From: CBDAQA01 sp965247815
GTDB lineage: Bacteria; Planctomycetota; Phycisphaerae; Tepidisphaerales; Tepidisphaeraceae
Assembly: GCA_965247815.1 (NCBI GenBank)
Contig: CBDFHW010000025.1
Span: 447,556-511,555, forward strand
DNA length: 64,000 nucleotides
Reading direction: 5' to 3'
The position numbers were made by a program, and so were the translations under genes. The notes under the pieces were generated by a model. That model was given only the letters and a program-made list of their open reading frames with translations, was not told the DNA's origin and did not search any database. Shown piece after piece: positions 8,667 through 17,908 of this stretch (its first letter is position 1; each line of letters begins with the position of its first letter).

Positions 8667-11375
8667 CTAGACCGCTTCGATCGCCTTGGTCACGTCGAGC
8701 GAGACCATGTTCAGCAATCGGTCGTTGTCCATTTCCGTCAGCAGTACGTCGCCGCCTTCGTCGAGCAGGTCTCTGGCGAGGCTGATCTTTTCGGTGATCA
8801 TTTCGTCAATGCGCTCCTCCACTGTACCCCGGCAGACGAACTTGTGCACCAGAACATTGCGCTTCTGACCGATACGGAACGCGCGGTCGGTCGCCTGGTT
8901 TTCGACCGCGGGGTTCCACCAGCGGTCGAAGTGGATCACGTGCGACGCCTCGGTCAGATTAAGACCGGTTCCACCTGCTTTGATCGAAAGTACGAAAAAT
9001 GGCGGGCCGTCTTCTTTCTGGAATGACTCGACGAGGTCTTTGCGTTTAGCCACGGGCGTTCCGCCGTGGAGAATCAGACCGGGGCGACCGAAAATTCCGC
9101 CCAGGAATGCCGCGAGCGGCGTCGTCATCTCGCGGAACTGTGTGAAGATCAACGGCTTTTCCTGCCGCTCGGCAAGCTCATTACAGATGTCGCGAAGCCG
9201 GTGAAATTTACCGCTGTGGTCGGGGTGGTATTCACCGTCGCCGGTCAGTTGCGACGGGTGATTGCAGATCTGCTTAAGCCGCATCAGCGACGCCAGCACG
9301 ATGCCCCGCCGCTGAATGCCCTGTGCCGAGGTTAGGCTTTTCTGCAGCTCGGCGACGATGCGTTCGTACATCGCGACCTGCTGGCGGGTCAGGCCGCAGA
9401 ACGCATTGACTTCGGTTTTGTCCGGTAGGTCGGCGATGATTTTTTTGTCGGTCTTCAACCGCCGCAAGATGTACGGCCGGACCAGGGTCCGAAGCGGACC
9501 ATAGGGCTTCTGCTCCTGATCGGACGTTTTCTTGACGAACGCGCCGAACGCCTTTGCCGAACCGAGCAATCCAGGGTTCAGAAAATCAAACAGCGACCAC
9601 AGATCAGACAACCGGTTTTCCACCGGAGTGCCGGTCAATGCGATCCGACCGATCGTCCGAAGCTCTTTGACCGCGCGTGATTGCCGGGTGCCGGCATTTT
9701 TAATCGCCTGCGCTTCGTCGAGGATCACCATTCGCCATTGTCGTTCGCGGATCCAGGGCGTCCGCGCGAGCATTCCGTAGGTCGTGATGACAAGATCAGC
9801 CCCGGCCAGATCCGGTTCGGCGTCGGACATATCACCCCGGCGTTCGGACGGGTGGGCGACAAAGGCCGAGAGCGCCGGCGCGAACCGGGAGATCTCAGAC
9901 TTCCAGTTGGCGATCAGCGAGGCGGGCAGTACCAGCAGGCTGGGCGTTGCATCGGTCCCCGCCGAGCTTGCGGCGTGGTCTTTCACATGAAGCAGCAGCG
10001 AGATGACCTGAATCGTTTTTCCAAGCCCCATGTCGTCGGCAAGGCAAGCGCCGAGATTGAGCCGGGACATGAATCGAAGCCAATTGACGCCGATGAGCTG
10101 GTACGGCCGAAGCTCCGCGCGCAGCCCTTCGGGAGCGGCGCCGGCGATCGCGGCCGGGTCGCGCAGCTCGGCCAGAGTTTTTTCGAAGGTCGAATCGACA
10201 GTGATCCCCGTCCACTCCCGCGCGGCCGCGGGGGCACCGGCGGCGGTGTCGGTTTCCAGCGTCGCGCCGGCGAGCAGTCGCATGCCTTCGAAGAACGAAA
10301 CCTCCCCACCCTTCGCGTCCTGCTCGACCTTCCGCCAGTGTTTCAGCGCCTGATCGAGCTGGTCGCGATCCACCTCGACCCATTTGTTTTTCAACAGGAC
10401 CAGTCCCGAGGACGACTCGATCTGTGCCAGTTCTTCTGGCGACAGGTCTTCGCCTTCAAGCGTGACGCCGACTTTAAATTCGATCAGCGCATTCAACCCG
10501 ATTTTCGATTTTTCGTTCTGTCCGACACTGACGTTCACCACCGGTCGGGGCGGGCGGGTTGCCTTCCACCAATTCGGCACGCGGACGATCAACCCCGCCT
10601 GTTCTAGCAACGGGACGTCTTTCAAAAACTGATAAGCGTACTTGGGAGCCCAGGCGAGAGGATGATAAACGTCGCCCGACTCGACCAGTTTTTTGACCCA
10701 GGGCGCTTTCTCGGCCGCCCGCTGCACCGGAGTTAACAGCGAAAGAAGTGCCGATCGATCTTTCGCGCCGGCGTATTCCTGTAACGCCCTGCCCAGGGGT
10801 TGGTGCAGCACCTTGGCGTTCGCGGTCATCTTCCCGGTGTAGGTCGCGAGGAACGCGAACGGGTGCTCAACGTCCCGCTTGTTTTCCGCCAGGTGGAAGG
10901 TGACCCGACCGACGAGCCGCCAGACCGGGTTTTTTTCACGCAAATAAGCCTGTGGGCCGCCATCGGTCTTAGAAATTTGCCCGCGGACCAGCTCGTCCAA
11001 CTCGGTCCACCAGCCGGCGAGAACCTCGGGTGTGAGATATTCCGCGCCTTTGATTGCCGGCACGGACATCGCGATTTGAGACAGGTCGGCCGCATCCGGC
11101 GCGGCGACCGGTGGCAGTTCGGTCGTCTCTTCCAAGCCCGGCGTGTGGCAGAGCCGAGTTAGATAATTTCGCCCGAACTCCCGGCCGAACGCCAACCCGG
11201 GTGTTAGCGGAGTCTGCAACTCGACGGTCGCCAGGTGAAGCAAACCCTGCGACGCCCCGGCCTCAAAAGCGGCCGCGATCCGGCGCGAACCCGCACCGCC
11301 GGTCGGGTCTTCAGTGCCGTTCACCGAATCCACGAGTGGTCTGCCGTGCGGATTGATCAGAAGTTCAATGCTCAT
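8667..11375 (-). CDS. SNF2-family DEAD/DEAH ATPase with SNF2-associated N-terminal domain
   Basis: 902 residues. The C-terminal 500 carry all the SNF2 motor motifs: DDMGLGKTIQVISLL (Walker A, about residue 445), VLPASLIANW, DEAQAIKNAGT (motif II), LTGTPVENRLSDLWSLF (motif III), SIKAGGTGLNLTEAS, and QATDRAFRIGQKR (motif VI). The N-terminal 400 residues match the extra region of the HepA/SNF2 bacterial type, without a zinc finger of their own. It probably translocates on double-stranded DNA and remodels protein-DNA complexes, using the SWIM protein encoded just downstream as a binding partner (inference). It is transcribed away from the PI-PLC-like gene across a 94-bp gap. Confidence 0.94.
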   Translation of the reverse strand: MSIELLINPHGRPLVDSVNGTEDPTGGAGSRRIAAAFEAGASQGLLHLATVELQTPLTPGLAFGREFGRNYLTRLCHTPGLEETTELPPVAAPDAADLSQIAMSVPAIKGAEYLTPEVLAGWWTELDELVRGQISKTDGGPQAYLREKNPVWRLVGRVTFHLAENKRDVEHPFAFLATYTGKMTANAKVLHQPLGRALQEYAGAKDRSALLSLLTPVQRAAEKAPWVKKLVESGDVYHPLAWAPKYAYQFLKDVPLLEQAGLIVRVPNWWKATRPPRPVVNVSVGQNEKSKIGLNALIEFKVGVTLEGEDLSPEELAQIESSSGLVLLKNKWVEVDRDQLDQALKHWRKVEQDAKGGEVSFFEGMRLLAGATLETDTAAGAPAAAREWTGITVDSTFEKTLAELRDPAAIAGAAPEGLRAELRPYQLIGVNWLRFMSRLNLGACLADDMGLGKTIQVISLLLHVKDHAASSAGTDATPSLLVLPASLIANWKSEISRFAPALSAFVAHPSERRGDMSDAEPDLAGADLVITTYGMLARTPWIRERQWRMVILDEAQAIKNAGTRQSRAVKELRTIGRIALTGTPVENRLSDLWSLFDFLNPGLLGSAKAFGAFVKKTSDQEQKPYGPLRTLVRPYILRRLKTDKKIIADLPDKTEVNAFCGLTRQQVAMYERIVAELQKSLTSAQGIQRRGIVLASLMRLKQICNHPSQLTGDGEYHPDHSGKFHRLRDICNELAERQEKPLIFTQFREMTTPLAAFLGGIFGRPGLILHGGTPVAKRKDLVESFQKEDGPPFFVLSIKAGGTGLNLTEASHVIHFDRWWNPAVENQATDRAFRIGQKRNVLVHKFVCRGTVEERIDEMITEKISLARDLLDEGGDVLLTEMDNDRLLNMVSLDVTKAIEAV

Positions 11376-11469
11376 CAGGGGGAGACATCATAGCGGGTTA
11401 TCCGCCGCACGTAACTGAACGTGCAAAACTTCCTTAAAACGCCGAGAATGCAGCGAAGCAAATTCTCCC

Positions 11470-12531
11470 ATGCCCAGATTTTTGAAGTACATGCTTGTGA
11501 TTCTTCTCGCCTCGGCGGTGACTGGTCTGGCTCTGATATTGAAAAATTGTTCTGCCGTCACCGCCGGTGCGAATGCCGCAACCCGACCGGATGCCGCACC
11601 GCTTTCAAATCGGAATCCAGAATCGCCCACCGCCGACTGGATGCGCGACAACCTGGCCGCGCTCGGCTCTAGAACACTGCGGCAATTGGTCCTGCCCGCG
11701 TCCCACGATTCGGCGATGTACCTGTCGGGCTTCCCCCAATCCATGGCACGGACGCAGGACCTGAGCATCTACGCACAACTAACCGCCGGCATCCGTTTTT
11801 TCGACCTCCGTCCCCGCTGCACCGACGGACGCATCGTGATGCACCACGGCCCGGTAAACGGCCCCGATCTGTCGACCGTCCTGGCCGATGTTCAGCTGTT
11901 CCTCGGTCAAAGTCATCGTGAATTGATCCTGCTTAAGTTCTCGCACTTCGACGCCTTTGATAAGTTCGCTTATGAGTCGGCGGGCGTGCAAATCAGGCAA
12001 GCGTTATTGCCCTGGCTTTACGCGAGCCTTCCAATTGGAAAGCGGATCGCGGACCTTCCTCTCAAGGACTATATCGAGCACCAGGCAGTCGTTTTGGTCC
12101 TGTTCGACGGACCTTACGCGGCTGAGAATCGAACCCCGGGCTTTTGGGTTTACCGCGACTGGGATAGCACTGATCCGGAACGCGGCGACCTTCGGGTTTT
12201 CGATCAGTTCGCCGATTCAATGTCCGACTCGGCAATGCAGGCCGATCAATTCGAAAAATTCGATCGATACACGGGCAAATGTACGAAACGTCCGGAGGTC
12301 GACTGTGACCTGTTTCTGCTTTCCTGGACGCTCACCCCTCCGACCAATGTGCCGGCATTTGCCGCTCGGCCGAACCGAGACTTAGCCGCTGCATTGAACC
12401 AGAATCCGCTTTCCAACCCTTCGGGTCGAATGATCAATCTCCTGTACACCGACTGCGTGAGCGCCGATCTGACCCGACTCGCGATCCGCCAAAATCTGCG
12501 AGACTGTGGTCCGAGCGCCGCTCGCCCCTGA
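11470..12531 (+). CDS. secreted PI-PLC X-domain-like phosphodiesterase
   Basis: 353 residues. A hydrophobic segment at residues 5-24 (KYMLVILLASAVTGLALIL) is a signal peptide or anchor. The following domain matches phosphatidylinositol-specific phospholipase C X-type proteins: LVLPASHDSAMYLSG with the first catalytic-type histidine, TAGIRFFDLRPR, VMHHGPVNG with the second histidine, then LILLKFSHFD. The acidic residue usually found in the ligand loop is not obvious. The enzyme would cleave phosphoinositide-like or glycerophosphodiester substrates outside the cytoplasm; the substrate is unknown. No strong ribosome site is visible. The next gene on this strand starts about 100 bp further on. 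Confidence 0.75.
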   Translation: MPRFLKYMLVILLASAVTGLALILKNCSAVTAGANAATRPDAAPLSNRNPESPTADWMRDNLAALGSRTLRQLVLPASHDSAMYLSGFPQSMARTQDLSIYAQLTAGIRFFDLRPRCTDGRIVMHHGPVNGPDLSTVLADVQLFLGQSHRELILLKFSHFDAFDKFAYESAGVQIRQALLPWLYASLPIGKRIADLPLKDYIEHQAVVLVLFDGPYAAENRTPGFWVYRDWDSTDPERGDLRVFDQFADSMSDSAMQADQFEKFDRYTGKCTKRPEVDCDLFLLSWTLTPPTNVPAFAARPNRDLAAALNQNPLSNPSGRMINLLYTDCVSADLTRLAIRQNLRDCGPSAARP

Positions 12532-12634
12532 AGCACTTGATGTCTGTACAACAAACAGCAGAGGCTCGCCCGGCAAGCCGCCCGAGGGGCTGAACCCGGC
12601 CTATACTGAAGAGACCACCGTGAAGGAGCGTCTC

Positions 12635-13168
12635 ATGCCATCGTTTGCTATTGGCCTGTTTACTGCCTCGATCTTTGTGTTGTGTCTTGGCTCGATGCAG
12701 TCGATCGGCTTCGCACGAGACATTGCGACCACTCGGCCGGTCCCAACGCCGCAGTTGAGCCCGAAGGACGTTGTCTCGACAGTCGTCAAAGCGCTCCGAG
12801 AAAATGACGCGACTGATTCTGGAATCAAAACCACTTGGGGCTTCGCGTCACCGGCGAACCAGAAAGCGACCGGCCCGCTGCAAAAGTTTATCCCGCTTGT
12901 GAAAAATGCCGCGTACGGCACGCTGCTAAACCATCAGTCGGCCGAAGTCCGCGAGATCGCTGTGAAGGACGATAAGGCGGCCGAACTTGCGATCGTGACA
13001 GATGCGAACGGTGCGAAATCGTATTTCGTGTTTCAACTGTCGAAACAAACCGACGGCGACTTAAAAGACTACTGGATGACCGACGGCGTCGTTCGTGTCC
13101 AACCGCCGGATGCCAACCCCCCCGCCAATCCCGCGCCAAAACTTCCGGACGGTCAGTCGCCAGCCTGA
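12635..13168 (+). CDS. exported DUF4864-type protein
   Basis: 177 residues. An AAGGAG six bases before the ATG at 12635 fixes the start. Residues 1-28 form a clear signal peptide (FAIGLFTASIFVLCLGSM with an alanine near the expected cut). The mature part contains GFASPANQKATGPLQKFI followed by NAAYGTLLNHQ, the pattern of the small DUF4864 family (roughly 130-residue domain, function unknown). The C-terminus is proline-rich and probably disordered. This is the last ordinary chromosomal gene before the left inverted repeat of the split ISAs1 element about 100 bp further on. Confidence 0.75.
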   Translation: MPSFAIGLFTASIFVLCLGSMQSIGFARDIATTRPVPTPQLSPKDVVSTVVKALRENDATDSGIKTTWGFASPANQKATGPLQKFIPLVKNAAYGTLLNHQSAEVREIAVKDDKAAELAIVTDANGAKSYFVFQLSKQTDGDLKDYWMTDGVVRVQPPDANPPANPAPKLPDGQSPA

Positions 13169-13267
13169 ACGCCGCCAACAGCATTCGCCGAACGCAGACA
13201 GATATACGATCCAGATAACGCGCCGAACCCGGATCCTTCAACAGTTGCGAATTCTCTAGGGAACGAT

Positions 13268-13828
13268 CAGGGCAATCGCATTTGAATTGTTCGGCGCATC
13301 TTCGGTAGCGCCCTTCCCCGGAGGCGGGTATGTTGCTTCTGTCGTCGCGAAGCTTCGCAGAAAATTTAACTTTCTATCCACGAAAGGAGCTCGCGCATCG
13401 ACGCCCAAGCGACCGATGGTTTGCTGCGCTTTTTTCGAAGCATTCAGGATCCGCGTTCGGCCAATGCACGCCACTGGCTGAGTGATCTGCTGACCGTCGC
13501 GATTCTTGCCGTGCTCTGCGGCGCCCGGGGCTGGGCGGCAGTCGAAACCTGGGGGCTTGGCAACCGCGAATGGCTGGCGGCGTTCCTGCAATTGCCACAC
13601 GGAATCCCTTCACACGACCCGTTCGATCGGGTCTTTGGCATGATCGATCCGCTGAAGTTCGAGCGATGCTTCATGGACTGGACGGCAGCGCTGGTGAAGA
13701 ACGCCGCGGGGCTGTTCGTCGCGGTGGATGGCAAGACGCTCCGCCACAGTTGGAAGCGGGCGTGGCGCAAGACGCCGGTGCACCTGGTCGGCGCTTTCGT
13801 GTCGAAGAACCAACTGGTTCTGGGTCAA
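13268..13828 (+). mobile_element. left part of a split ISAs1-family insertion sequence
   Basis: The left terminal inverted repeat, 13268-13285 (CAGGGCAATCGCATTTGA), matches the reverse complement of 26227-26244 (CACGGCAATCGCATCTAG) at 14 of 18 bases. About 110 bp later comes the N-terminal part of an ISAs1 transposase. Homology stops at about 13828, and the rest of the element resumes at about 25527. The core of the repeat, GGCAATCGCAT, is identical in both ends. Confidence 0.75.
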
Positions 13829-13897
13829 CGCTTGGGATGGCACGCCACGCAGGAATTTGGGTCATCTCCGATCTCGAACGCTCAAGGGGATTGGTAG
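13397..13897 (+). pseudogene. ISAs1-family transposase, N-terminal fragment
   Basis: Residues 1-145 or so match the N-terminal half of ISAs1-type DDE transposases: GLLRFFRSIQDPRSANARHW, LAVLCGARGWAAVETWG, PSHDPFDRVFGMIDP, and FVAVDGKTLRHS with the first catalytic aspartate. The match ends at LVLGQ (13828); 22 unrelated residues follow to a TAG at 13895-13897. The second aspartate and the glutamate are absent. AAGGAG lies 7 nt before an ATC at 13397, where the protein should begin, so the original ATG may have decayed. The matching C-terminal half is at 25517-26230. Confidence 0.85.
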
Positions 13898-13974
13898 GCT
13901 GAGGAGGCCGGATGTCGCGAAAAGCATAGCGGCCGATTCTCGTTTGATTGTCTCGATTTCATCGACGTCATTTT

Positions 13975-14829
13975 TTACACTACGGCGAGTAGCTCCCGGA
14001 CTGCCGCACTGTCGTCAAGCCACGCGAGTTCATATGTGAGCATGTAGGCCGGCGAATTGGGCCTTACGATGACGCCCGGATATCGCAGGCCTGGCACGAT
14101 CGCCGCATTGCCGATGCCCGCACCCGCGGCGACGAGCGCGAGTACCTCGGCGGTGGTCAGCACTTCGATCGACACTTTCGGCTCGAATCCCGCCGCTCGC
14201 GTCATCTTGTGGTAGGTCTCGTAGATGACGGGCTGCAGTTCGCGGGCAGGCAGGATCATTTGCTCGTCCCGGACGTCGTCGAGCGAAACCGCTTTTTGAC
14301 GCGTGAGGCGGTGGCCTGTCGGCAGCACGAACACCAGCGGCACTTCAAACAGCCGGCGACGAAACAGGCCGGACGACACGGACGACTCCCATGCGACCGC
14401 CACGTCGATCCCGGAGTCGGTGAGTTGCCTGGCCAAGGAGCTTTCGTCGCAGTGATGGAAGCTGACCCGCGTCTCGGGGTGGCGGTCCTTGAAGCGACGC
14501 ACGAGTGTCCCTACCGGCGGCTGGGCCGCTCCCATCATTAGCCCGACCCTTAACGACTCGATGCCGTCGGCGATACCGCTTCGCGCCGCCCGCACCGCGA
14601 GTTCGGCCTGCTGCGCGGCGACGCGGGCGGGCTTGAGAAACCCTTGGCCGGCCGGGGTCAGGCGGATGTCGCGCGAGGTGCGGTCGAACAACTCCGCGCC
14701 GACGTGCCGCTCCAGGGCCGACAGCACGCGGCTGACCGACGGCTGCGAAACGCCAAGTTGCTGCGCCGCTTGCCCGAAGTGAAGGGTGTCTGCCAACACC
14801 AGGAATACGCGGATTTGGTGAACGTTCAT
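13975..14829 (-). CDS. LysR-family transcriptional regulator
   Basis: 284 residues, near normal for LysR proteins. The N-terminal helix-turn-helix is canonical: QIRVFLVLADTLHFGQAAQQ, LGVSQPSVSRVLSALE, GAELFDRTSRDIRLTPAG. The effector domain follows from about residue 90 (LRVGLMMGAAQPPVGTLVRR to GAGIGNAAIVPG). It is divergent from the SMP-30-like gene across 195 bp, the usual layout for a LysR regulator that controls both itself and its neighbour. The effector is unknown; the neighbouring oxidoreductase set suggests an organic or redox-active small molecule (inference). Confidence 0.93.
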   Translation of the reverse strand: MNVHQIRVFLVLADTLHFGQAAQQLGVSQPSVSRVLSALERHVGAELFDRTSRDIRLTPAGQGFLKPARVAAQQAELAVRAARSGIADGIESLRVGLMMGAAQPPVGTLVRRFKDRHPETRVSFHHCDESSLARQLTDSGIDVAVAWESSVSSGLFRRRLFEVPLVFVLPTGHRLTRQKAVSLDDVRDEQMILPARELQPVIYETYHKMTRAAGFEPKVSIEVLTTAEVLALVAAGAGIGNAAIVPGLRYPGVIVRPNSPAYMLTYELAWLDDSAAVRELLAVV

Positions 14830-14836
14830 CGATTAC

Positions 14837-14856
14837 ACTATAGGCATAGAACTATT
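14837..14856. promoter_or_regulatory. possible LysR autoregulatory site
   Basis: Just upstream of the LysR start the sequence CACTATAGGCATAGAACTAT contains the overlapping short palindromes CTATAG and ATAGaaCTAT. They lie in the 195-bp gap between the divergent LysR and SMP-30-like genes, where a LysR box would be expected. The match to the loose T-N11-A rule is weak, so this is only a candidate. Confidence 0.25.
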
Positions 14857-15024
14857 CGCGTGGAATAACAATTTGATCATACCTAAATTGTGTGTGAGTA
14901 GAGCGATCGCAGGCTCTTTCGTCCGGTCTTGTTCGGATTGACAACACTGTCTTTTCGTTACCTTAGTCAGGAATCAGCGCGGGAATCGATCAGCATCGCC
15001 GCCGCATAAGACTTGGAAATAGGC

Positions 15025-15987
15025 ATGACACACGTTCCATTCGACCTCGTTGCTAGCAATACCGATGCCGACAGTGATTGGTCCAGACCAAACACCACGA
15101 CGCCACGTTCTGCGGGCCTGCCCGAGCAGGTGATACTCCACGCGTTAGGATTGTTCCCTGAGGCGGTTGCCTGGGACGCGGCTCGCGATCGGTTCCTCGT
15201 CACATCCGTCACGCGCGGCACGGTTACGGCAGTCCGCGACGACGGTTCTCATGAACTGTTCTCAGACGGTGCAGGGCTGACGAGCGCCAACGCGGTCGTC
15301 CTCGACGCGACGCGTGGCCGTTTGCTGGTTGCCGGCGGTGACTTCCATGCGGCATTGGACCCGAGCCGGCCGGGCGAGGTGAAGCTCGCGATCTACGACC
15401 TGGCCAGCGGCGAGCGGACGCATTTGATCGATCTTGCCGTGCAAAGCCCCAGCGGCCGGCATTTGGGCAACGGCGTGACCGTCGATCAAGACGGCAACGC
15501 TTATGTCACCGACACGCTGTCTCCGGTGATTTACCGCGTGACGCCTGACGGTATCGCCGGCATTCTGGTGACCGACCCGCGCTTTGATGCCGCCGGCGAT
15601 TTCGGGCTCAACGGCATCCAGTATCACCCCGGCGGCTTCCTGCTCGTGGCGATGAGCCGCAAGATGTATCGCGTACCGCTGGACGCGCCGACCCACTTCA
15701 CCGAAGTCATCTTGTCCGCGCCGTTCGCCGCCGACAATCTGGCTCTGCGATCCGATGGCCATTTGTTTGCCGCCGCACCGTTTGACGGGGCGGCATTCGA
15801 GTTGGCGAGCGATGACGACTGGCGTTCGACGCGAATCGTCGGCCGCATGACGACGTCAATCGCCGCCACAACAACAGGCATGACGCTGCGTGACGACGTG
15901 CCGTATGCCTTGAACGCTCACTTCGCGGAGATGTCAAAACAGCCATCCGTGTCGGATTTTGAGATCTTCCGTGTACGAACAATCTGA
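15025..15987 (+). CDS. SMP-30/gluconolactonase-like beta-propeller protein
   Basis: 320 residues without a signal peptide. The sequence has the repeating strand pattern of six-bladed SMP-30/LRE-like propellers: FPEAVAWDAARDRFLVTSVT, DATRGRLLVAGGDF, GNGVTVDQDGNAYVTDTLSP, FGLNGIQYHPGGFLLVAMSR, ADNLALRSDGHLFAAAP. Relatives hydrolyse sugar lactones or act as uncharacterised metal-dependent hydrolases. I chose the ATG at 15025, with GGA 9 nt upstream; a TTG at 15013 is possible. It is divergent from the LysR gene and is followed 28 bp later by the flavin monooxygenase gene, so the two are probably one transcript. Confidence 0.8.
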   Translation: MTHVPFDLVASNTDADSDWSRPNTTTPRSAGLPEQVILHALGLFPEAVAWDAARDRFLVTSVTRGTVTAVRDDGSHELFSDGAGLTSANAVVLDATRGRLLVAGGDFHAALDPSRPGEVKLAIYDLASGERTHLIDLAVQSPSGRHLGNGVTVDQDGNAYVTDTLSPVIYRVTPDGIAGILVTDPRFDAAGDFGLNGIQYHPGGFLLVAMSRKMYRVPLDAPTHFTEVILSAPFAADNLALRSDGHLFAAAPFDGAAFELASDDDWRSTRIVGRMTTSIAATTTGMTLRDDVPYALNAHFAEMSKQPSVSDFEIFRVRTI

Positions 15988-16015
15988 ACCAGAAATCCTA
16001 CGCAATGGAGCCATC

Positions 16016-17170
16016 ATGAAAACATGTGAAGAACTACGAACCAACGGAACAGTCGCGATCGTCGGGGCCGGCCCGGCCGGCGCGACTCTCGGGCGTCTAC
16101 TCCAGCAGCGCGGCTTTTCCGTGAAGCTGTACGAGCGCGACGCCTCGTCCACCGCCCGGTCGCAAGGCGGTAGCCTCGACTTACGCAAAGACGCCGGCCA
16201 ACGTGCCGTCGATGCGGCCGGTCTGACCGACATCTTCGCCAAATACTCGCGCGAAGAGGCCAAGGCATTCAGGATGCTCGACGACCACGGGCAAGAGATT
16301 CCCGGCGGCGCGGACGAGACCCATGAGGAACCAGGTCCGGAGATCGATCGCGGCGATCTTCGCCAACTGCTGCTCGATTCGCTGAAGCCGGACACGGTCG
16401 CATGGGGCCACGCGGTGAAGGAAGTTCAGCCTGAGTCGGACGGGCGGTGGCGGCTGACATTCGAGGATCGGCCGCCGGTCGTCGCGGACCTGGTCGTCGG
16501 CGCTGACGGCGTCGGGTCGAAGGTTCGATCACAGCTTACGCCCGTGCGACCGACCTACATCGGCATGTCGATGCTCGCGGCGATCATCCGAAAAGACCTG
16601 TGGCGTGGATCGGAACTCGACAAGATTCTCGGCGAAGGCTCGGTGATGTACGCCGGCGGCGAGAAGACGATCTTCGTGCAGCGCTGCGCGCGGGATTTGA
16701 TCTTGCTTTACTACTCGGTCAAAGGCCCGAAGGACTGGCCGGAGTCGGAAGGCTTTTCGCTGGCGGACACGGGCAAGGTGCTGGCGGCCGTAAAGACAGA
16801 GTATGCCGAGTGGTCACCAAAGGTCGTCGAGATGCTCACGGCGGTCGAGGGCAAGATCCAACGCTGGCCACTGTCGGTGATGCCGCCAGACATCGAATGG
16901 AAGTCGAAACCCGGGCTGACGATGGTCGGCGACTCTTCGCACGCGATGCCGCCGTTTACAGGCAAGGGCGTCAATCTGGCGATGCTCGATTCGCTCGAAT
17001 TGGCCGACTGCCTGATCGCCGATCCGCACTCAGACTTCGCGAAACCGATTGCGGCATTCGAAAAGCGCGTGCAGGTGCGAACCAAACAGGAGATTGGCAT
17101 GTGTCTAGCGATCGGCTCGCAGCACTACGGGATTGACGTCGACTTCGGCAAGCAGCGCGATGTCCGTTAA
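16016..17170 (+). CDS. TetX-like FAD-dependent monooxygenase
   Basis: 384 residues. The N-terminal Rossmann motif is VAIVGAGPAGATLGRLLQQR, followed by YERDASSTARSQGGSLDLRK and IDRGDLRQLLLDSLKPDTVAW. These blocks closely follow the layout of TetX-type group A flavin monooxygenases (GGTLDLHKGSGQ and NRNDLRAILLNSL in TetX). The second FAD motif is MVGDSSHAMPPFTGKGVNLA. It should hydroxylate a small aromatic or polyketide-like compound using NAD(P)H and oxygen. Whether it accepts tetracycline cannot be told from sequence alone. GGAG lies 6 nt before the ATG at 16016. The last 30 residues diverge from typical TetX. It lies in the ISAs1-bracketed island behind an SMP-30-like gene. Confidence 0.85.
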   Translation: MKTCEELRTNGTVAIVGAGPAGATLGRLLQQRGFSVKLYERDASSTARSQGGSLDLRKDAGQRAVDAAGLTDIFAKYSREEAKAFRMLDDHGQEIPGGADETHEEPGPEIDRGDLRQLLLDSLKPDTVAWGHAVKEVQPESDGRWRLTFEDRPPVVADLVVGADGVGSKVRSQLTPVRPTYIGMSMLAAIIRKDLWRGSELDKILGEGSVMYAGGEKTIFVQRCARDLILLYYSVKGPKDWPESEGFSLADTGKVLAAVKTEYAEWSPKVVEMLTAVEGKIQRWPLSVMPPDIEWKSKPGLTMVGDSSHAMPPFTGKGVNLAMLDSLELADCLIADPHSDFAKPIAAFEKRVQVRTKQEIGMCLAIGSQHYGIDVDFGKQRDVR

Positions 17171-17226
17171 GCGTGATTGCCGTTTCGACGAGTTTCAAAT
17201 TAACCTGTGTGCTTGCGAGGCTAATC

Positions 17227-17880
17227 ATGATTTTTAAGAAGAGTTTTGCTTTGTTTGCTGAACTCGAAGCAAACAACAATAAGGCGTGGTTCGACAAGCA
17301 CCGCGACGAGATACACGAATACGCAGTCGCACCGCTCACCGCAACGCTCGAAGCGGCAACCGCCGCACTGGCATCGACAAAGGTGCCGATGATCGGCGGC
17401 GCCGCGACGTTGTTCCGGATCAACCGGGATATTCGTTTCGCGAAGAACAAAGCCCCTTACAAAACGTCGGTGAGCGGTCTGATGACGCCAGATGGAACTA
17501 AGTGTGGAGACGAGGGCGTTGTCTACCTCCAGCTCGACGAGCGCGGCGGGCACATGTCGGCCGGATATTACAACGTCGAACCACTAGTCCTGAAGCGCAT
17601 CCGGGACAAAATCGTCGAGCGACCGGATAAATTTCGGAAGGTCATCAAAGGTCTTCAAAAGGCTGGTTTTGATCTGGTACGGGAGAGTCCCCTGACGGGG
17701 ATGCCGAGGGGTTATTCGCCATATGCGATAGAGTGGTTTTCGGAATATCTCAAGTTGAAATCGTTCTTGGTTCGCACTCGGCTCTCTAAAGAGATTTGGA
17801 TCAACGGAACGATCGTACGACATCTCATCGATCACACGATCAAGTGCTCGTCACTGATTCGCTTCGGTCAGAGCAAATAA
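17227..17880 (+). CDS. DUF2461 (TIGR02453-type) protein
   Basis: 217 residues. It matches the DUF2461 family: FFAELEANNNKAWFDKHRDE-like opening (here ALFAELEANNNKAWFDKHRD), LFRINRDIRFAKNKAPYKTS, YLQLDERGGHMSAGYYNVEP, LKRIRDKIVERPDKFRKVI. The family function is unknown. GAGG six bases before the ATG at 17227 supports this start over upstream in-frame starts. The frame opens 57 bp after the monooxygenase stop, so it may be the last gene of that transcript. The tail after about residue 190 looks less conserved. Confidence 0.85.
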   Translation: MIFKKSFALFAELEANNNKAWFDKHRDEIHEYAVAPLTATLEAATAALASTKVPMIGGAATLFRINRDIRFAKNKAPYKTSVSGLMTPDGTKCGDEGVVYLQLDERGGHMSAGYYNVEPLVLKRIRDKIVERPDKFRKVIKGLQKAGFDLVRESPLTGMPRGYSPYAIEWFSEYLKLKSFLVRTRLSKEIWINGTIVRHLIDHTIKCSSLIRFGQSK

Positions 17881-17908
17881 ATGTGTAGTTGAGAACCGCA
17901 TTACGAAT

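Noticed and set aside
9681..10607. A 308-codon plus-strand open frame
   Set aside because: It is antisense to the SNF2 ATPase motor motifs; composition is shadow-like.
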